Shown here piece after piece: positions 25,044 through 34,340 of a DNA stretch of 64,000 nucleotides (position 1 is its first letter; every line of letters begins with the position of its first letter). Location: assembly GCA_016868775.1 (NCBI GenBank), contig VGFT01000002.1, positions 62,001 to 126,000 on the forward strand. The letters run 5' to 3'. The DNA is from Bacteroidota bacterium. GTDB lineage: Bacteria > Bacteroidota > Bacteroidia > Chitinophagales > Chitinophagaceae. Below the pieces are notes generated by a model. The model searched no databases and was not told the origin of the DNA. It saw only the letters and a program-made list of their open reading frames with translations. The translations under genes were made by a program, and so were the position numbers.

Positions 25044-26234
25044 ATGAACCTCTCCACTTTCCTCGCTCGCTTCAACGAACCCGAAACCCTGAAAATGGCC
25101 AAGTTGGGTCGGGAGTTAAGGGCCAAGGGAATTGATGTGATCGACCTGAGTTTGGGGGAACCGGATTTTGATACGCCCGAGCACATCAAAGAGGCAGCGA
25201 TACAAGCGATTCGGGACAATTGGAGTCACTATACTCCCGTAGCCGGATTTCCCGATCTGCGCGCCGCGGTTTGTGCCAAATTGAAACGGGACAATGGGTT
25301 AGACTATGCGCCGGAAAATATTGTGGTTTCCACCGGCGCCAAACAAAGTCTTGCCAATTTAATTTTATCGCTGGTTGATGAAGGTGATGAAGTCATCATT
25401 CCCACGCCGTTCTGGGTCACCTATAGCGAACTAGTCAAGATCGCCCGCGGAAAAGTGGTTACCGTTCGCACGACGGCTGCATCCGGATTCAAGATCACAC
25501 CCGAGCAACTCGAAGCAGCCATCACCCCGCGCACGCGCGTGTTTCTTTTTTCCTCGCCGTGTAACCCCAGCGGATCGGTTTATTCAGCCGACGAATTGAA
25601 CGCTCTGGCCGACGTATTTCGTAAGCATTCAAATGTCACCATCCTGTCAGACGAGATCTATGAGTACATCAACTTTGTGGGGGAACATTCCAGTCTGGCT
25701 TCGCTAGCCGATCTGAAGGGTCGGGTGGTAATCGTAAACGGACTTAGCAAAGGATTTGCTATGACCGGCTGGCGGATCGGTTACATTGCCGCAAATACCG
25801 AGCTTGCAAAAGCATGTGAAAAGGTACAAGGGCAATTCACCAGCGGCGCTAACTCCATCGCACAAAAAGCAGCTGTGGCCGCCCTCACCTCCGATCTTCG
25901 TCCCACTCTTGACATGGTACAAGAATTCACCAAACGCCGTCAGCGCGTATTAGAACTGGTTCGAGAAATTCCCGGTGTGCAATGCCCCGAACCCCAAGGT
26001 GCTTTCTATGTTTTTCCGGATCTGAGTGCTTATTACGGGAAGTCGGATGGGGAGACAATTATCAAAAATGCAGCCGACCTTAGTATGTACTTACTAAACA
26101 AGGCACATGTTTCTTCCGTGATGGGCGATGCCTTCGGCGAACCCACATGCGTACGCTTCTCATTTGCGAATAGTTTGCCTAAGATCGAAGAAGGATGGGC
26201 GCGGATCAAAAAAGCCTTAGCGGACTTGAATTAA
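25044..26234 (+). CDS. Pyridoxal phosphate-dependent aminotransferase (class I/II, aspartate aminotransferase-like)
   Basis: 396 residues. The PLP lysine is in IVNGLSKGFAMTGWRIGYIA. Also present are the N-terminal IDLSLGEPDFDTPEHIKEAA, the substrate-binding ALVDEGDEVIIPTPFWVTY region, SSPCNPSGSVY and ILSDEIYEYI. These place it in the AspC group Ib of aspartate/prephenate aminotransferases. It moves amino groups between amino acids and 2-oxoacids in the cytoplasm. The 5' leader is almost entirely a short-period repeat tract (24940-25039), so no clear ribosome-binding site is present. Its 3' end overlaps convergent coaE by four bases. Confidence 0.92.
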   Translation: MNLSTFLARFNEPETLKMAKLGRELRAKGIDVIDLSLGEPDFDTPEHIKEAAIQAIRDNWSHYTPVAGFPDLRAAVCAKLKRDNGLDYAPENIVVSTGAKQSLANLILSLVDEGDEVIIPTPFWVTYSELVKIARGKVVTVRTTAASGFKITPEQLEAAITPRTRVFLFSSPCNPSGSVYSADELNALADVFRKHSNVTILSDEIYEYINFVGEHSSLASLADLKGRVVIVNGLSKGFAMTGWRIGYIAANTELAKACEKVQGQFTSGANSIAQKAAVAALTSDLRPTLDMVQEFTKRRQRVLELVREIPGVQCPEPQGAFYVFPDLSAYYGKSDGETIIKNAADLSMYLLNKAHVSSVMGDAFGEPTCVRFSFANSLPKIEEGWARIKKALADLN

Positions 26235-26824
26235 GCTTGTTTTGACAGCTCCAATAACTCTTGGTGTAGGTCGAGTACCTGTTGCAACAGAGGCTGTTGC
26301 TCGTCGTTGATAATTACGCGGTCGCACAGGCGACGCTTGATCTCTTCCTCGACCTGTCTACTCATGCGCGCCAGTACGGTTTCGCGGTTCACCGATTCGC
26401 GTTGCATCACACGCTGGATCCTGAGGGCCTGCGGGGCATATACACCTACGACCAGGTCCAGTCCCTCTGTCGCCCCACTTTCAAAAAGCAAGGCCGATTC
26501 TTTGATGACATAGGGAGCTTGTTGTGCCTGCATCCATTTTTTGGCATCGGCGATGGTGGCCGGGTGAATGATCTGATTGAGTTTTTCCAAGGCAACTGGA
26601 TCGTTGAAAACGATCGAAGCCAGGCGACGCGTATCGGGCAACTCATTCGTATAGATGTCCGCGCCAAAGGCAAGCTGTATGGCCGAACGGACCGACTCGT
26701 CTTCCCGCATCAGCCGTTTGGCTTCGATGTCGGCTGAATAGATCGGAATGCCCAACGTTTGAAAGATCCGGGCTACGGTCGATTTTCCGCTGCCGATCCC
26801 TCCGGTGAGTCCGATTCGGAGCAT
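26231..26824 (-). CDS. coaE: Dephospho-CoA kinase
   Basis: 197 residues, standard CoaE length. The P-loop GLTGGIGSGKSTVARIF is at the N-terminus. YSADIEAKRLMREDES, IVFNDPVALEKLNQIIHPAT, SALLFESGATEGLDLVVGVY and QRVMQRESVNRETVLARMSRQ follow, as in CoaE. It performs the last step of CoA synthesis, phosphorylating the 3'-OH of dephospho-CoA. The ATG lies two bases after the yajC stop, so the two genes belong to one operon with DUF1573 and nusB upstream. Confidence 0.95.
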   Translation of the reverse strand: MLRIGLTGGIGSGKSTVARIFQTLGIPIYSADIEAKRLMREDESVRSAIQLAFGADIYTNELPDTRRLASIVFNDPVALEKLNQIIHPATIADAKKWMQAQQAPYVIKESALLFESGATEGLDLVVGVYAPQALRIQRVMQRESVNRETVLARMSRQVEEEIKRRLCDRVIINDEQQPLLQQVLDLHQELLELSKQA

Positions 26825-26825
26825 G

Positions 26826-27221
26826 TTATTTTTTCTCGGGAGTGGGCTTGTTCAGCGCAGCCGTCCAATCCATGCTGATGGCGGAACGTTCGATCTTCAG
26901 GTAGCTACCCGGACTCACCTCGAGTTGGATCGTACCATCATCATTAACTTTATTGATGGTTCCATGAATGCCGGCGACGGTCACGATCTTATCGCCCTTG
27001 CCCATTTCATCAATGAATTTTTTCTGCTCTTTTTGCTTTTTGGCCTGGGGGCGAATGAAAAACAACCAAAACACCAAAATGATCATGCCCATAAAGAGGA
27101 GCGATCCGTAATCGCCCAGTGGGCCACTTGGCTTACCCGTGGCACCTCCACTGGTAGGGGGAACGCAAGAGGAGAGAAAAAGAACAAAGGTTAGCAGCGG
27201 TAAAAGCGTTCGGTTGCGCAT
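26826..27221 (-). CDS. yajC: Preprotein translocase accessory subunit YajC
   Basis: 131 residues. Core signature: membrane helix LLFMGMIILVFWLFFIRPQAKKQKEQ, then FIDEMGKGDKIVTVAGIHGT and an OB-like cytoplasmic strand region. YajC associates with SecDF; secDF lies 3 kb away on the same strand. Unusually, the N-terminus carries an extra signal-like hydrophobic stretch ending in a lipobox-like LSSCVPP, about 40 residues before the usual helix. This extension may be processed or anchored, or the true start may be internal. Confidence 0.92.
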   Translation of the reverse strand: MRNRTLLPLLTFVLFLSSCVPPTSGGATGKPSGPLGDYGSLLFMGMIILVFWLFFIRPQAKKQKEQKKFIDEMGKGDKIVTVAGIHGTINKVNDDGTIQLEVSPGSYLKIERSAISMDWTAALNKPTPEKK

Positions 27222-27247
27222 AAAAAAAATTGATGAGGGGTTAATTA

Positions 27248-27715
27248 TTATTTTTTATCGATCTGGCCGGAAAAGCTCAGGGTTATTTCTCGGTTTGGTT
27301 TCAAATTGCCGATGACATGAACCTCTTTACGAATGGATCCCTCGCCACTCCCGTTAAAGGTGGCTTTTATGATTCCTTGCTCCCCGGGGGCAATGGGTTT
27401 TTCTGGTTTTTCCGGTACGGTGCAACCACAGGAGGCTGTTGCATTATCGATTATCAAGGGTTTATTCCCCACGTTCTTAAAACGCCAAATGATATCGACC
27501 GATTTTTTTGCTTTTAATTTGCCAAGGGAGCGATCGATCGAATCCAACCACTCGACATCCGTCAGGTTCAGCGTATCAGCTTGGGCTATTCGTAGTGCTT
27601 CTTCTTTAGATTTTTCTGCGTCTGTGGCATTGGTACGCTTATCCACTTGTTTGCATGCCCATAGGGTCAGGGACAGAATGGGGAGTAACAATAATATTTT
27701 TAGACAGCTGCTCAT
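27248..27715 (-). CDS. DUF1573 domain lipoprotein
   Basis: 155 residues from ATG 27715. Signal peptide with lipobox (LSLTLWACKQ). The DUF1573 domain is a small Ig-like/MSP-like beta sandwich: VDIIWRFKNVGNKPLIIDN, ATASCGCTVPEKPEKPIAPG, and IKATFNGSGEGSIRKEVHV. The conserved CGCT motif is present. Family function is unknown. A consensus -7 box lies five bases upstream (27721-27728), so the mRNA is predicted to be leaderless although the gene sits within the nusB-coaE cluster. Confidence 0.88.
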   Translation of the reverse strand: MSSCLKILLLLPILSLTLWACKQVDKRTNATDAEKSKEEALRIAQADTLNLTDVEWLDSIDRSLGKLKAKKSVDIIWRFKNVGNKPLIIDNATASCGCTVPEKPEKPIAPGEQGIIKATFNGSGEGSIRKEVHVIGNLKPNREITLSFSGQIDKK

Positions 27716-27720
27716 AAATG

Positions 27721-27728
27721 CAAATATA
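27721..27728 (-). promoter_or_regulatory. -7 promoter element for DUF1573 gene (leaderless)
   Basis: TATATTTG on minus strand, five bases before ATG 27715 and inside the 23-bp gap after nusB. Confidence 0.6.
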
Positions 27729-27738
27729 CTACGGCAGG

Positions 27739-28686
27739 TCATGGTTTTTTGAATTCGATCTTGTTGAGTTCTCCAGAGCGGACCAGGTCCTGATGAATAT
27801 TATCCAATATCCCATTGACGAATTGTCCGGATTGTGCCGTGCTGTATTCTTTCGCCAGGTCGATGTATTCGTTTAGCGTCACTTTTGGGGGAATGGTCTC
27901 AAAATAAAGGAGCTCGGCCAGTCCCATTTTCATGAGGATCATATCGAGTGTGGCGATCCGCTCTGGGTCCCAGTTTTTTAACTTAGGGATGATCAGGCTT
28001 TGCAGGTGTTCGGATTTATCGAGTACCGTGGTCAACAGTTCTTTTCCAAAAGCCAGTTTGTCGGCCGGGATCAATTGCTCGAACGAAACGCCCTCTTTTT
28101 TCCCGCTGAGTTTTCCGGGTTTTTGCAAATACTGGGTCAATAACTGAAGAATGGCCTCTGCATCGTCCTCCCAATTTGAAAAATGATCCTCCACCCATTC
28201 CTCATAAGGTTGATATCCAACCAGTTGGTCGTTCATTATCTGCAGGAGAATCTTCTTTTCGTCCGACCGCGTGCGTTCTTGTTTGGATATATATAGATTA
28301 TAATGTTCGGATTCCAGCAGCCGGGCATGGATCTGTTTGATGAGGTCGGCGGTTCCCTGCCGAGCCGTCTGATCTTTTTGAAGATGTACAGACAGGGTTT
28401 TGTCCTGCTGGATCTCCCACAAGATCTCGTTGCCAGCCAGTTTGGTATTGATCTGGAGGTCGGCTGCGGTTGGAAGGTGTTTGGAGGCTTTTTGATGGGC
28501 ATGCCGCTCCACGTGACGGCCGATTTCGGTCAAGCTCCACAGCAAAAAAACCAGCATTTCGCGGGTCTGATCGAATTGTTTTTGAAGGGTTTTGACGGGG
28601 TCGGGACGAGGATCGGTCGCCTCCCAGGTGGACAGCGTGTAAAGGGTCTGCATGACTTTGACCCGGATGTTTCTGCGACTGATCAT
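27739..28686 (-). CDS. nusB: Transcription antitermination factor NusB, long form
   Basis: 315 residues, about twice the E. coli protein but usual for Bacteroidota. The N-terminal RRNIRVKVMQTLYTLSTWEA is the NusB RNA-binding start. A long central helical insertion follows. The C-terminal 130 residues carry the core (LLTTVLDKSEHLQSLIIPKL, NWDPERIATLDMILMKMGLA, LNEYIDLAKEYSTAQSGQFV, NGILDNIHQDL). NusB binds boxA RNA with NusE for rRNA antitermination. ATG 28686 was chosen; the open frame upstream runs through the divergent groES promoter region. A -7 box is at 28705-28712. Confidence 0.93.
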   Translation of the reverse strand: MISRRNIRVKVMQTLYTLSTWEATDPRPDPVKTLQKQFDQTREMLVFLLWSLTEIGRHVERHAHQKASKHLPTAADLQINTKLAGNEILWEIQQDKTLSVHLQKDQTARQGTADLIKQIHARLLESEHYNLYISKQERTRSDEKKILLQIMNDQLVGYQPYEEWVEDHFSNWEDDAEAILQLLTQYLQKPGKLSGKKEGVSFEQLIPADKLAFGKELLTTVLDKSEHLQSLIIPKLKNWDPERIATLDMILMKMGLAELLYFETIPPKVTLNEYIDLAKEYSTAQSGQFVNGILDNIHQDLVRSGELNKIEFKKP

Positions 28687-28704
28687 GATAAGAACTTGCG
28701 GCCG

Positions 28705-28712
28705 CAAAGATA
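28705..28712 (-). promoter_or_regulatory. -7 promoter element for nusB
   Basis: TATCTTTG on minus strand, 18 bases before the nusB ATG. Confidence 0.6.
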
Positions 28713-28783
28713 GGGTAGGAAGGGGGATTGTACTCTGCCAGTTTTTCTGGTCGGATTGCACTTTAGGTGCCGGATATGGAATC

Positions 28784-28805
28784 TTTTGCAGTCCCGACTG
28801 CAAAA
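28784..28805. promoter_or_regulatory. Perfect 22-bp palindrome between nusB and groES
   Basis: TTTTGCAGTC, CC spacer, GACTGCAAAA. It lies about 37 bases upstream of the groES -7 box and is followed by a further half copy (TTGCAGT at 28807-28813). It is not the HrcA/CIRCE operator (TTAGCACTC type). It could be an operator for either divergent gene. Confidence 0.5.
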
Positions 28806-28841
28806 ATTGCAGTATTTCCCCCCTTGGCATGTTATTTACTG

Positions 28842-28849
28842 TACCTTCG
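28842..28849 (+). promoter_or_regulatory. -7 promoter element for groES-groEL
   Basis: TACCTTCG, with TTGG at 28824-28827 as a possible -33 element. Predicted leader is about 50 bases. Confidence 0.5.
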
Positions 28850-28904
28850 CCGACCGCCGCTCCGTCGGCTGGCAAACATTCAAAAAATTAAAACCAACAC
28901 GATT

Positions 28905-29186
28905 ATGGCTAAGAAAGTCAACGTAACCCCACTCCACGACCGGGTGATTGTGAAAGCCGCTGCGGCCGAAGAAAAAACAGCCGGAGGCATCATCATCCCC
29001 GACACCGCCAAGGAAAAACCACAACGCGGTACCGTCATTGCGGCTGGTCCCGGTAAAAAAGATGAACCCGTATCCGTAAAGGCCGGCGACACCGTACTCT
29101 ATGGAAAGTATGCCGGAACCGAGATTCAGATCGAAGGGGAGGACTACCTCATCATGCGCGAGTCTGATATTCTCGCCATCGTTTGA
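28905..29186 (+). CDS. groES: Co-chaperonin GroES
   Basis: 93 residues. Typical Gro[40 protein letters not shown] (mobile loop), [20 protein letters not shown] and [10 protein letters not shown] at the end. It caps GroEL and acts with the gene 34 bp downstream. ATG 28905 gives the standard [13 protein letters not shown] start. The upstream region has a perfect palindrome and a TTCG-type -7 box rather than a CIRCE operator. Confidence 0.97.
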   Translation: MAKKVNVTPLHDRVIVKAAAAEEKTAGGIIIPDTAKEKPQRGTVIAAGPGKKDEPVSVKAGDTVLYGKYAGTEIQIEGEDYLIMRESDILAIV

Positions 29187-29220
29187 TCCTATACATTAAC
29201 CAATAAAATTTTAGCAACTC

Positions 29221-30858
29221 ATGGCAAAGCAGATCTTCTTCGACATCGAAGCCAGAAATAAAATGAAAAAAGGCGTGGACACCTTGGCCAACGCCGTGAA
29301 AGTAACCCTGGGCCCTAAAGGCCGCAACGTGGTGATCGAAAAAAAATTTGGTGCACCCTCCATTACGAAGGATGGGGTCACCGTAGCCAAGGAAATTGAA
29401 CTGGAAGACCCCATTGAGAACATGGGAGCGCAAATGGTAAAAGAAGTGGCCTCCAAAACCGCCGACATCGCCGGCGACGGCACCACCACCGCTACCGTGT
29501 TGGCTCAAGCCATCATCAGCGAAGGATTGAAAATGGTGGCAGCAGGTGCCAATCCGATGGACCTCAAGCGCGGCATCGACAAAGCTGTCTCCCTGATCGT
29601 AGAGAATCTGAAATCGCAAAGTCAGACTGTTGGAAACGACAGCAAAAAGATCCAGCAGGTGGCAACCGTTTCCGCTAACAACGACGAAACCATCGGAAAA
29701 CTGATTGCTGAAGCGTTCGGTAAAGTTGGTAAAGAAGGTGTAATCACCGTAGAAGAAGCCAAAGGCACCGACACCACGGTTGACGTGGTAGAAGGGATGC
29801 AATTCGATCGCGGATACATCTCTCCGTACTTCGTCACCAACAGCGAGAAGATGGAAGCGGAATTGCAAAACCCCTACATCCTGATCTACGACAAGAAGAT
29901 CAGCAACATGAAAGATATCCTGCATATCCTGGAGAAAGTGGCACAAGGCGGACGCCCGCTGCTGATCATTGCCGAAGACCTAGAAGGCGAAGCACTGGCA
30001 ACACTTGTGGTGAACAAACTCCGTGGCACCTTGAAAGTAGCGGCCGTAAAAGCCCCGGGCTTTGGCGATCGCCGCAAGGAAATGTTGCAAGACATCGCGA
30101 TCCTTACAAAAGGAATAGTGGTGAGTGAAGAACAAGGGTTCAAATTGGAGAATGCCGACCTGAGCTATCTCGGACAGGCTACCTCCGTTACCATCGATAA
30201 AGATAATACTACTGTGGTAGGTGGAAAAGGAAAGAAAGAAGACATCACCGCCCGCGTGAATCAGATCAAAGCACAGATCGAAACTACTACTTCCGATTAC
30301 GACAAGGAAAAACTGCAAGAGCGCCTAGCGAAGCTCAGCGGTGGGGTAGCGGTGCTGTATGTAGGTGCTGCCACCGAAGTGGAAATGAAGGAAAAGAAAT
30401 ATCGCGTGGATGATGCCTTGCATGCGACCCGCGCCGCGGTAGAAGAGGGGATTGTACCCGGTGGTGGTGTAGCCTTTATTCGTGCCATCGATGCCCTGGA
30501 TGTGAAAGTGAAAGGGCAGATCGAGGACGAGCAGACCGGTATGGCCATCGTTCGTCGCGCCCTCGAAGAACCCATCCGCACCCTTACGGCCAATGCCGGT
30601 ATTGACGGATCCATCGTGGTGCAGAAGATCAAAGAAGGCAAAGGAGATTTTGGTTTCAATGCCAGCACCGAGGCCTATGAGAATATGTTTAAGGCCGGTG
30701 TGATCGACCCTACCAAGGTGAGCCGTGTGGCCCTGGAAAATGCCGCCTCTATTGCCGGTATGCTCCTGACCACCGAATGCGTGATCGCCGATAAACCCAA
30801 AAAGGAAGAGCCCCTTACCCATGGGGGTGCTCCCGACATGGGCGGAATGGGATACTGA
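29221..30858 (+). CDS. groEL: Chaperonin GroEL
   Basis: 545 residues, full length. Canonical landmarks: [39 protein letters not shown], the ATPase loop [32 protein letters not shown] in the apical domain, [18 protein letters not shown] and a C-terminal GGMGY tail. It forms the double-ring folding chamber with GroES. It is followed by a strong hairpin terminator at 30896. There is no sign of a second copy in the window. Confidence 0.98.
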   Translation: MAKQIFFDIEARNKMKKGVDTLANAVKVTLGPKGRNVVIEKKFGAPSITKDGVTVAKEIELEDPIENMGAQMVKEVASKTADIAGDGTTTATVLAQAIISEGLKMVAAGANPMDLKRGIDKAVSLIVENLKSQSQTVGNDSKKIQQVATVSANNDETIGKLIAEAFGKVGKEGVITVEEAKGTDTTVDVVEGMQFDRGYISPYFVTNSEKMEAELQNPYILIYDKKISNMKDILHILEKVAQGGRPLLIIAEDLEGEALATLVVNKLRGTLKVAAVKAPGFGDRRKEMLQDIAILTKGIVVSEEQGFKLENADLSYLGQATSVTIDKDNTTVVGGKGKKEDITARVNQIKAQIETTTSDYDKEKLQERLAKLSGGVAVLYVGAATEVEMKEKKYRVDDALHATRAAVEEGIVPGGGVAFIRAIDALDVKVKGQIEDEQTGMAIVRRALEEPIRTLTANAGIDGSIVVQKIKEGKGDFGFNASTEAYENMFKAGVIDPTKVSRVALENAASIAGMLLTTECVIADKPKKEEPLTHGGAPDMGGMGY

Positions 30859-30895
30859 TAATCAGTGCGTTAAGCACTTTTCCCCAAGCCATTGC

Positions 30896-30926
30896 AAAAC
30901 CCGACCCCATTGGTGGTCGGGTTTTT
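30896..30926 (+). terminator. Intrinsic terminator of groES-groEL
   Basis: AAACCCGACC, short loop, GGTCGGGTTTTTT: a nine-base stem followed by a T-run. Confidence 0.9.
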
Positions 30927-30991
30927 TCATTTAGATGCCTAAGTTTCATTATTTTGCTTGGCAAAATTCTTACTCACCTCAACCACCTCCC

Positions 30992-33931
30992 ATGACCAAA
31001 ATTCTCCGCATTTCCCTGCTTATCTTATTTGGTTTCTTTGCGCTTCAACCGGCTTTTGCTCAGCGTTCTTGTGCCACGCACGAGTACAATGAGGGCCTGA
31101 TCGCGAAGGACCCTGCTTATGCTAACCGCTTGCAGCAGTTGGAAGCACACACGGATAATTTCGCCCGTAACCATTCCAACGAAGCTGTGTTGGTAACCAT
31201 CCCCGTTGTTTTCCACGTAGTATGGAACACGGCAGCACAAAATATTCCGGATTCAAAATTATTGGCTCAGCTCGACCAGTTGAATTTGGATTTCGCCAAG
31301 TTGAATACCGATTTTGGTACGGTGCCCTCAGTCTTTCAGCCCTATGGTGCCGATACAGAAGTTCAATTCTGTCTGGCGCAGCGTAACCCCAGCGGTCAGG
31401 CATCCACCGGTATCGTTCGGGTGCAGACCTCTACTACAGCCTTCTCTACCAACAACAACGTCAAATTCACCGCTACCGGCGGTAGCAATGCCTGGCCTCG
31501 CGACAAGTACCTGAACATCTGGGTTTGTAACATGAGCGGTGGTACCCTGGGATACGCTCAGTTTCCCGGCGGTGCAGCCAACACTGATGGCATAGTGCTT
31601 TTGTATAGCTCCGTAGGTAGTATGCTGAGCCCTGGTACAGCAGTTCCCTACCACTTGGGTCGTACTGCTACACACGAAGTAGGTCACTGGCTCAATCTTC
31701 GTCATATCTGGGGAGATGCCACCTGCGGAAACGATTTCGTGGATGACACCCCGGTACAAAACGGCCCCAACTATGGTTGCCCGGCCTTCCCGAAAAATAG
31801 CCCCGGCTGTACACAAACTTCGGGTAGCCCCTGGGCCACCAACTATCAAGGGGATATGTTCATGAGCTATATGGACTATGGCGATGACCCCTGTTTGAAA
31901 ATGTTCTCCATCGGCCAAAAAAACCGGATGCAAGCTATATTCGCGACTGGTGGTCCTCGCGCACCATTAATGACCTCTGACGGTTGCGTACCGGTAGCCG
32001 GATTCAACCTTGGTACACCTGCTACTACCACCAGTGCTTGTCCGGCCGGTGCTACTATGTCCTCCACGGTCAATACCTCTGCCATCGGATCTTTTACAGG
32101 AAACATAAGCTTGTCGGTTACGTCCACGACTCCGGCCGGTTTGAACGTTACCCTCTCCACCGCCTCGGTGGCCGTGGGTAGTCCGTTTATTGTTACCCTC
32201 AACAACGCCAATACCCTGGCTAACGGTACTTACACGGCTACGATCACGGGTACGGCAACTGGACAACCCAACAAGACCGTTACTGTTACCTTCCAGATCA
32301 ACGCCGGTACGGCGCCCACCATCAGTTCGCAGCCGTCTAACCAGGCAGTTTGTATTGGACAGTCCGGTGCCTTCAGCGTTACCGCCACCGGTACCTATCA
32401 GTGGCAGGTTAGTACGAATGGGGGAACTACGTGGACCGACATCAGCGGATCCACTGCCAGCAGTCTCTCCATCACCGGAGCGGCCAACCTGAATAACAAT
32501 CAATATCGTTGCATCGTCACTGGTCAGTGCGGCAGCACCACCTCCAGCGTGGCAACACTTACTGTAAATGCAACCACCGCCATCACTACTCAGCCCGTGA
32601 ACTTGGCGCTTTGCTCTGGCAGCGCAGCCAGCTTTACCACGGCAGCAGCGGGTGGCGGACTGACTTACCAATGGCAATTGAGCTCCGATGGCGGTACAAC
32701 CTGGAACGCGATCGGTGGAGCCACGACTTCTACCTACAGCATTGCCAGTGTTGCCACCACACAAAGCGGAAATCAGTTCCGTTGTGTGGTTACCGGTACC
32801 TGCGGCAGCGCCACAACCAGTGCCGCTACGCTCACCGTTTCCTCCAACATCACGATCGCTGCACAACCCAGCAGCCAAACCGTCTGCGAAGCGACTAATA
32901 TCAGCTTCGTATCGGGTGCCGCGGGGTCTGGACTTGCGTTCCAATGGCAGATCAGTACCGATGGGGGTACTACTTGGACCAACCTCAGCAACGGGGGTGT
33001 CTACGCTGGTGCCACGACCACTACCTTGAACATCACCGGTGTATTGCCCACACAAAACGGCAATCGTTTCCGGATGGTGGCTTCGAACACCAGTTGTGCC
33101 CCCGGTATTTCAAATGCCGCTACGCTGACGGTCAATACCTTCCCCAGCATCACGACCCAGCCCACTTCGGTTACGGTGTGTGAGGGTGGTACGGCCAACT
33201 TCTCCGTGGCAGCAACGACCGGAGTAGGCGTGTTGAGTTATCAGTGGCAGTTCAGTACCAATGGTATCACTTATACCAGCATTCCGGGTGCGACCAGTTC
33301 TTCGTATAGCATCACGGGAGCGGTGGTTGGACAAAACAACTATGTCTTCCGCGTGATCGTTACGGCCGGTTGCGGATCCGTGAATTCAGCGCTGGTGCAG
33401 CTGCTTGTAAATCCGTTCCCGATCATCAGCTTTAGTCCGCCCGCAACCATTTGTAAATCGGATCAGCCAATTGCCTTGAGTGCAAGCCCAGCCGGTGGTA
33501 CATTCTCCGGAGCGGGTGTAAGTGCAGGTAGCTTCAATCCGACTGTGGCCGGTGTGGGTGCGAGAACGGTTACGTACAGCGTTACCCAAGCCGGTTGTAC
33601 ATCGAATGCGGCCCGCACCATCTTGGTGAATCAGTGTGCCGAGCGTCAGCTGACGATCGATAAGTTCCCCGCGATCATCGTGTATCCGAGTCCGGGTAAC
33701 GGCCAGTTCAACATTGGCATCAGTACTGACCTGATCACTAAGCTCGAGGTTCGTGTCTTCAACTCGATGGGTCAGCAGATCAAGTCGCAGAGCTTCAGCG
33801 GTGTTCGCTACGGCTCGGTGCTGCCCATGGATATTTCCGGTCAGCCCAGTGGCACCTATCAGGTATATATGGTGAATGATGAGAACGGCAAGGTGACCAC
33901 CAAAGCCACCAGCATCGTGATCTACCGATAA
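30992..33931 (+). CDS. Secreted M43-type zinc metalloprotease with Ig-like repeats and T9SS tail
   Basis: 979 residues. Signal peptide (RISLLILFGFFALQPAFAQ). The zincin domain (residues about 60-340) has the extended zinc motif HEVGHWLNLRHIWGD near residue 228 and the Met-turn SYMDYGDDPC, as in pappalysin-type M43 peptidases. It is followed by an immunoglobulin-like domain and four or five repeats of about 85 residues, each with QPxxxxxC, YQWQVSTNGGTTW and a closing Cys. The end (VYPSPGNGQFNIGI, then TTKATSIVIYR) is a type A T9SS sorting domain, so the protein should be exported through the outer membrane and bound to or released from the surface. It likely digests protein or processes surface proteins. 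Confidence 0.92.
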   Translation: MTKILRISLLILFGFFALQPAFAQRSCATHEYNEGLIAKDPAYANRLQQLEAHTDNFARNHSNEAVLVTIPVVFHVVWNTAAQNIPDSKLLAQLDQLNLDFAKLNTDFGTVPSVFQPYGADTEVQFCLAQRNPSGQASTGIVRVQTSTTAFSTNNNVKFTATGGSNAWPRDKYLNIWVCNMSGGTLGYAQFPGGAANTDGIVLLYSSVGSMLSPGTAVPYHLGRTATHEVGHWLNLRHIWGDATCGNDFVDDTPVQNGPNYGCPAFPKNSPGCTQTSGSPWATNYQGDMFMSYMDYGDDPCLKMFSIGQKNRMQAIFATGGPRAPLMTSDGCVPVAGFNLGTPATTTSACPAGATMSSTVNTSAIGSFTGNISLSVTSTTPAGLNVTLSTASVAVGSPFIVTLNNANTLANGTYTATITGTATGQPNKTVTVTFQINAGTAPTISSQPSNQAVCIGQSGAFSVTATGTYQWQVSTNGGTTWTDISGSTASSLSITGAANLNNNQYRCIVTGQCGSTTSSVATLTVNATTAITTQPVNLALCSGSAASFTTAAAGGGLTYQWQLSSDGGTTWNAIGGATTSTYSIASVATTQSGNQFRCVVTGTCGSATTSAATLTVSSNITIAAQPSSQTVCEATNISFVSGAAGSGLAFQWQISTDGGTTWTNLSNGGVYAGATTTTLNITGVLPTQNGNRFRMVASNTSCAPGISNAATLTVNTFPSITTQPTSVTVCEGGTANFSVAATTGVGVLSYQWQFSTNGITYTSIPGATSSSYSITGAVVGQNNYVFRVIVTAGCGSVNSALVQLLVNPFPIISFSPPATICKSDQPIALSASPAGGTFSGAGVSAGSFNPTVAGVGARTVTYSVTQAGCTSNAARTILVNQCAERQLTIDKFPAIIVYPSPGNGQFNIGISTDLITKLEVRVFNSMGQQIKSQSFSGVRYGSVLPMDISGQPSGTYQVYMVNDENGKVTTKATSIVIYR

Positions 33932-33950
33932 TCCTTTCTAATCTCGCTTT

Positions 33951-33983
33951 AAAGAGCCCTTCAGGAAACTGAGGGGCTTTTTG
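33951..33983 (+). terminator. Probable intrinsic terminator after the metalloprotease gene
   Basis: AGCCCTTCAG, loop GAAA, CTGAGGGGCT followed by TTTTT; the stem has one G-T pair. Confidence 0.75.
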
Positions 33984-34340
33984 TTGGATGAGAAGATGAG
34001 AGGATGAGGAGATGAGGCTTCGGCGGGCGAGGGATGAGTGGATGAGCAGCCGTTTAGCGTTTAGGGAACAGGGTTTAGATCCTTAAGTAAACTCCTGCGT
34101 AAAATGACTCACCAGGGCCTAAACACTAATCGCTGTTCTCTAAACCCTCTTTTCTTATCCACAGTGATGTGGAAAACTACCAGCCCACCTCAAAGGGGTA
34201 TCGTTTCAGAGGTTACAATACCTTAACTTACAAGCAACGCAAAGGTTGTTGAATAAGATTATTTTGCGTTTCCAAGGCGAGCAAATATCTCTTAATAGCA
34301 ACAGCTAAAAATCCTAAGCCAAAATAATACCAACGTTTCT
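33984..34340. other. Repeat-rich intergenic spacer
   Basis: From 33986 to 34048 the DNA is a degenerate GATGAG/GGATGAG tract that includes CTTCGGCGGGCGAGGGATGA, also found nearly unchanged at 43203-43222. A GTTTAG inverted-repeat element follows (34052-34147). The remaining 190 bp up to 34340 are AT-rich with no clear gene; a promoter for the downstream fibronectin III gene is expected here but no good -7 box was found. Confidence 0.7.
34052..34147. repeat. GTTTAG inverted-repeat element, copy 1
   Basis: Left arm of GTTTAG units (34052-34078, GTTTAGCGTTTAGGGAACAG and on), a core starting ATCCTTAA, and a right arm (34119-34147) that is the imperfect reverse complement (CTAAACACTAATCGCTGTTC and on). 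It lies in the spacer downstream of the metalloprotease gene. Confidence 0.85.

Noticed and set aside
28784-28805. HrcA/CIRCE operator upstream of groES
   Set aside because: The palindrome does not match TTAGCACTC-N9-GAGTGCTAA.
29152-29946. Minus-strand open frame (264 codons) opposite groEL
   Set aside because: groEL is certain, and the antisense product is rich in His and Phe with no homology I recognise.
31967-33055. Long minus-strand open frame (362 codons) opposite the Ig-repeat metalloprotease
   Set aside because: It is rich in Gly, Arg and Ser with no fold motif and mirrors the repetitive Ig region of a well-supported gene; a shadow of codon bias.
33984-34050. GATGAG-rich tract as coding sequence
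   Set aside because: No start with a plausible product; stops interrupt each frame, and the tract looks like a degenerate microsatellite.
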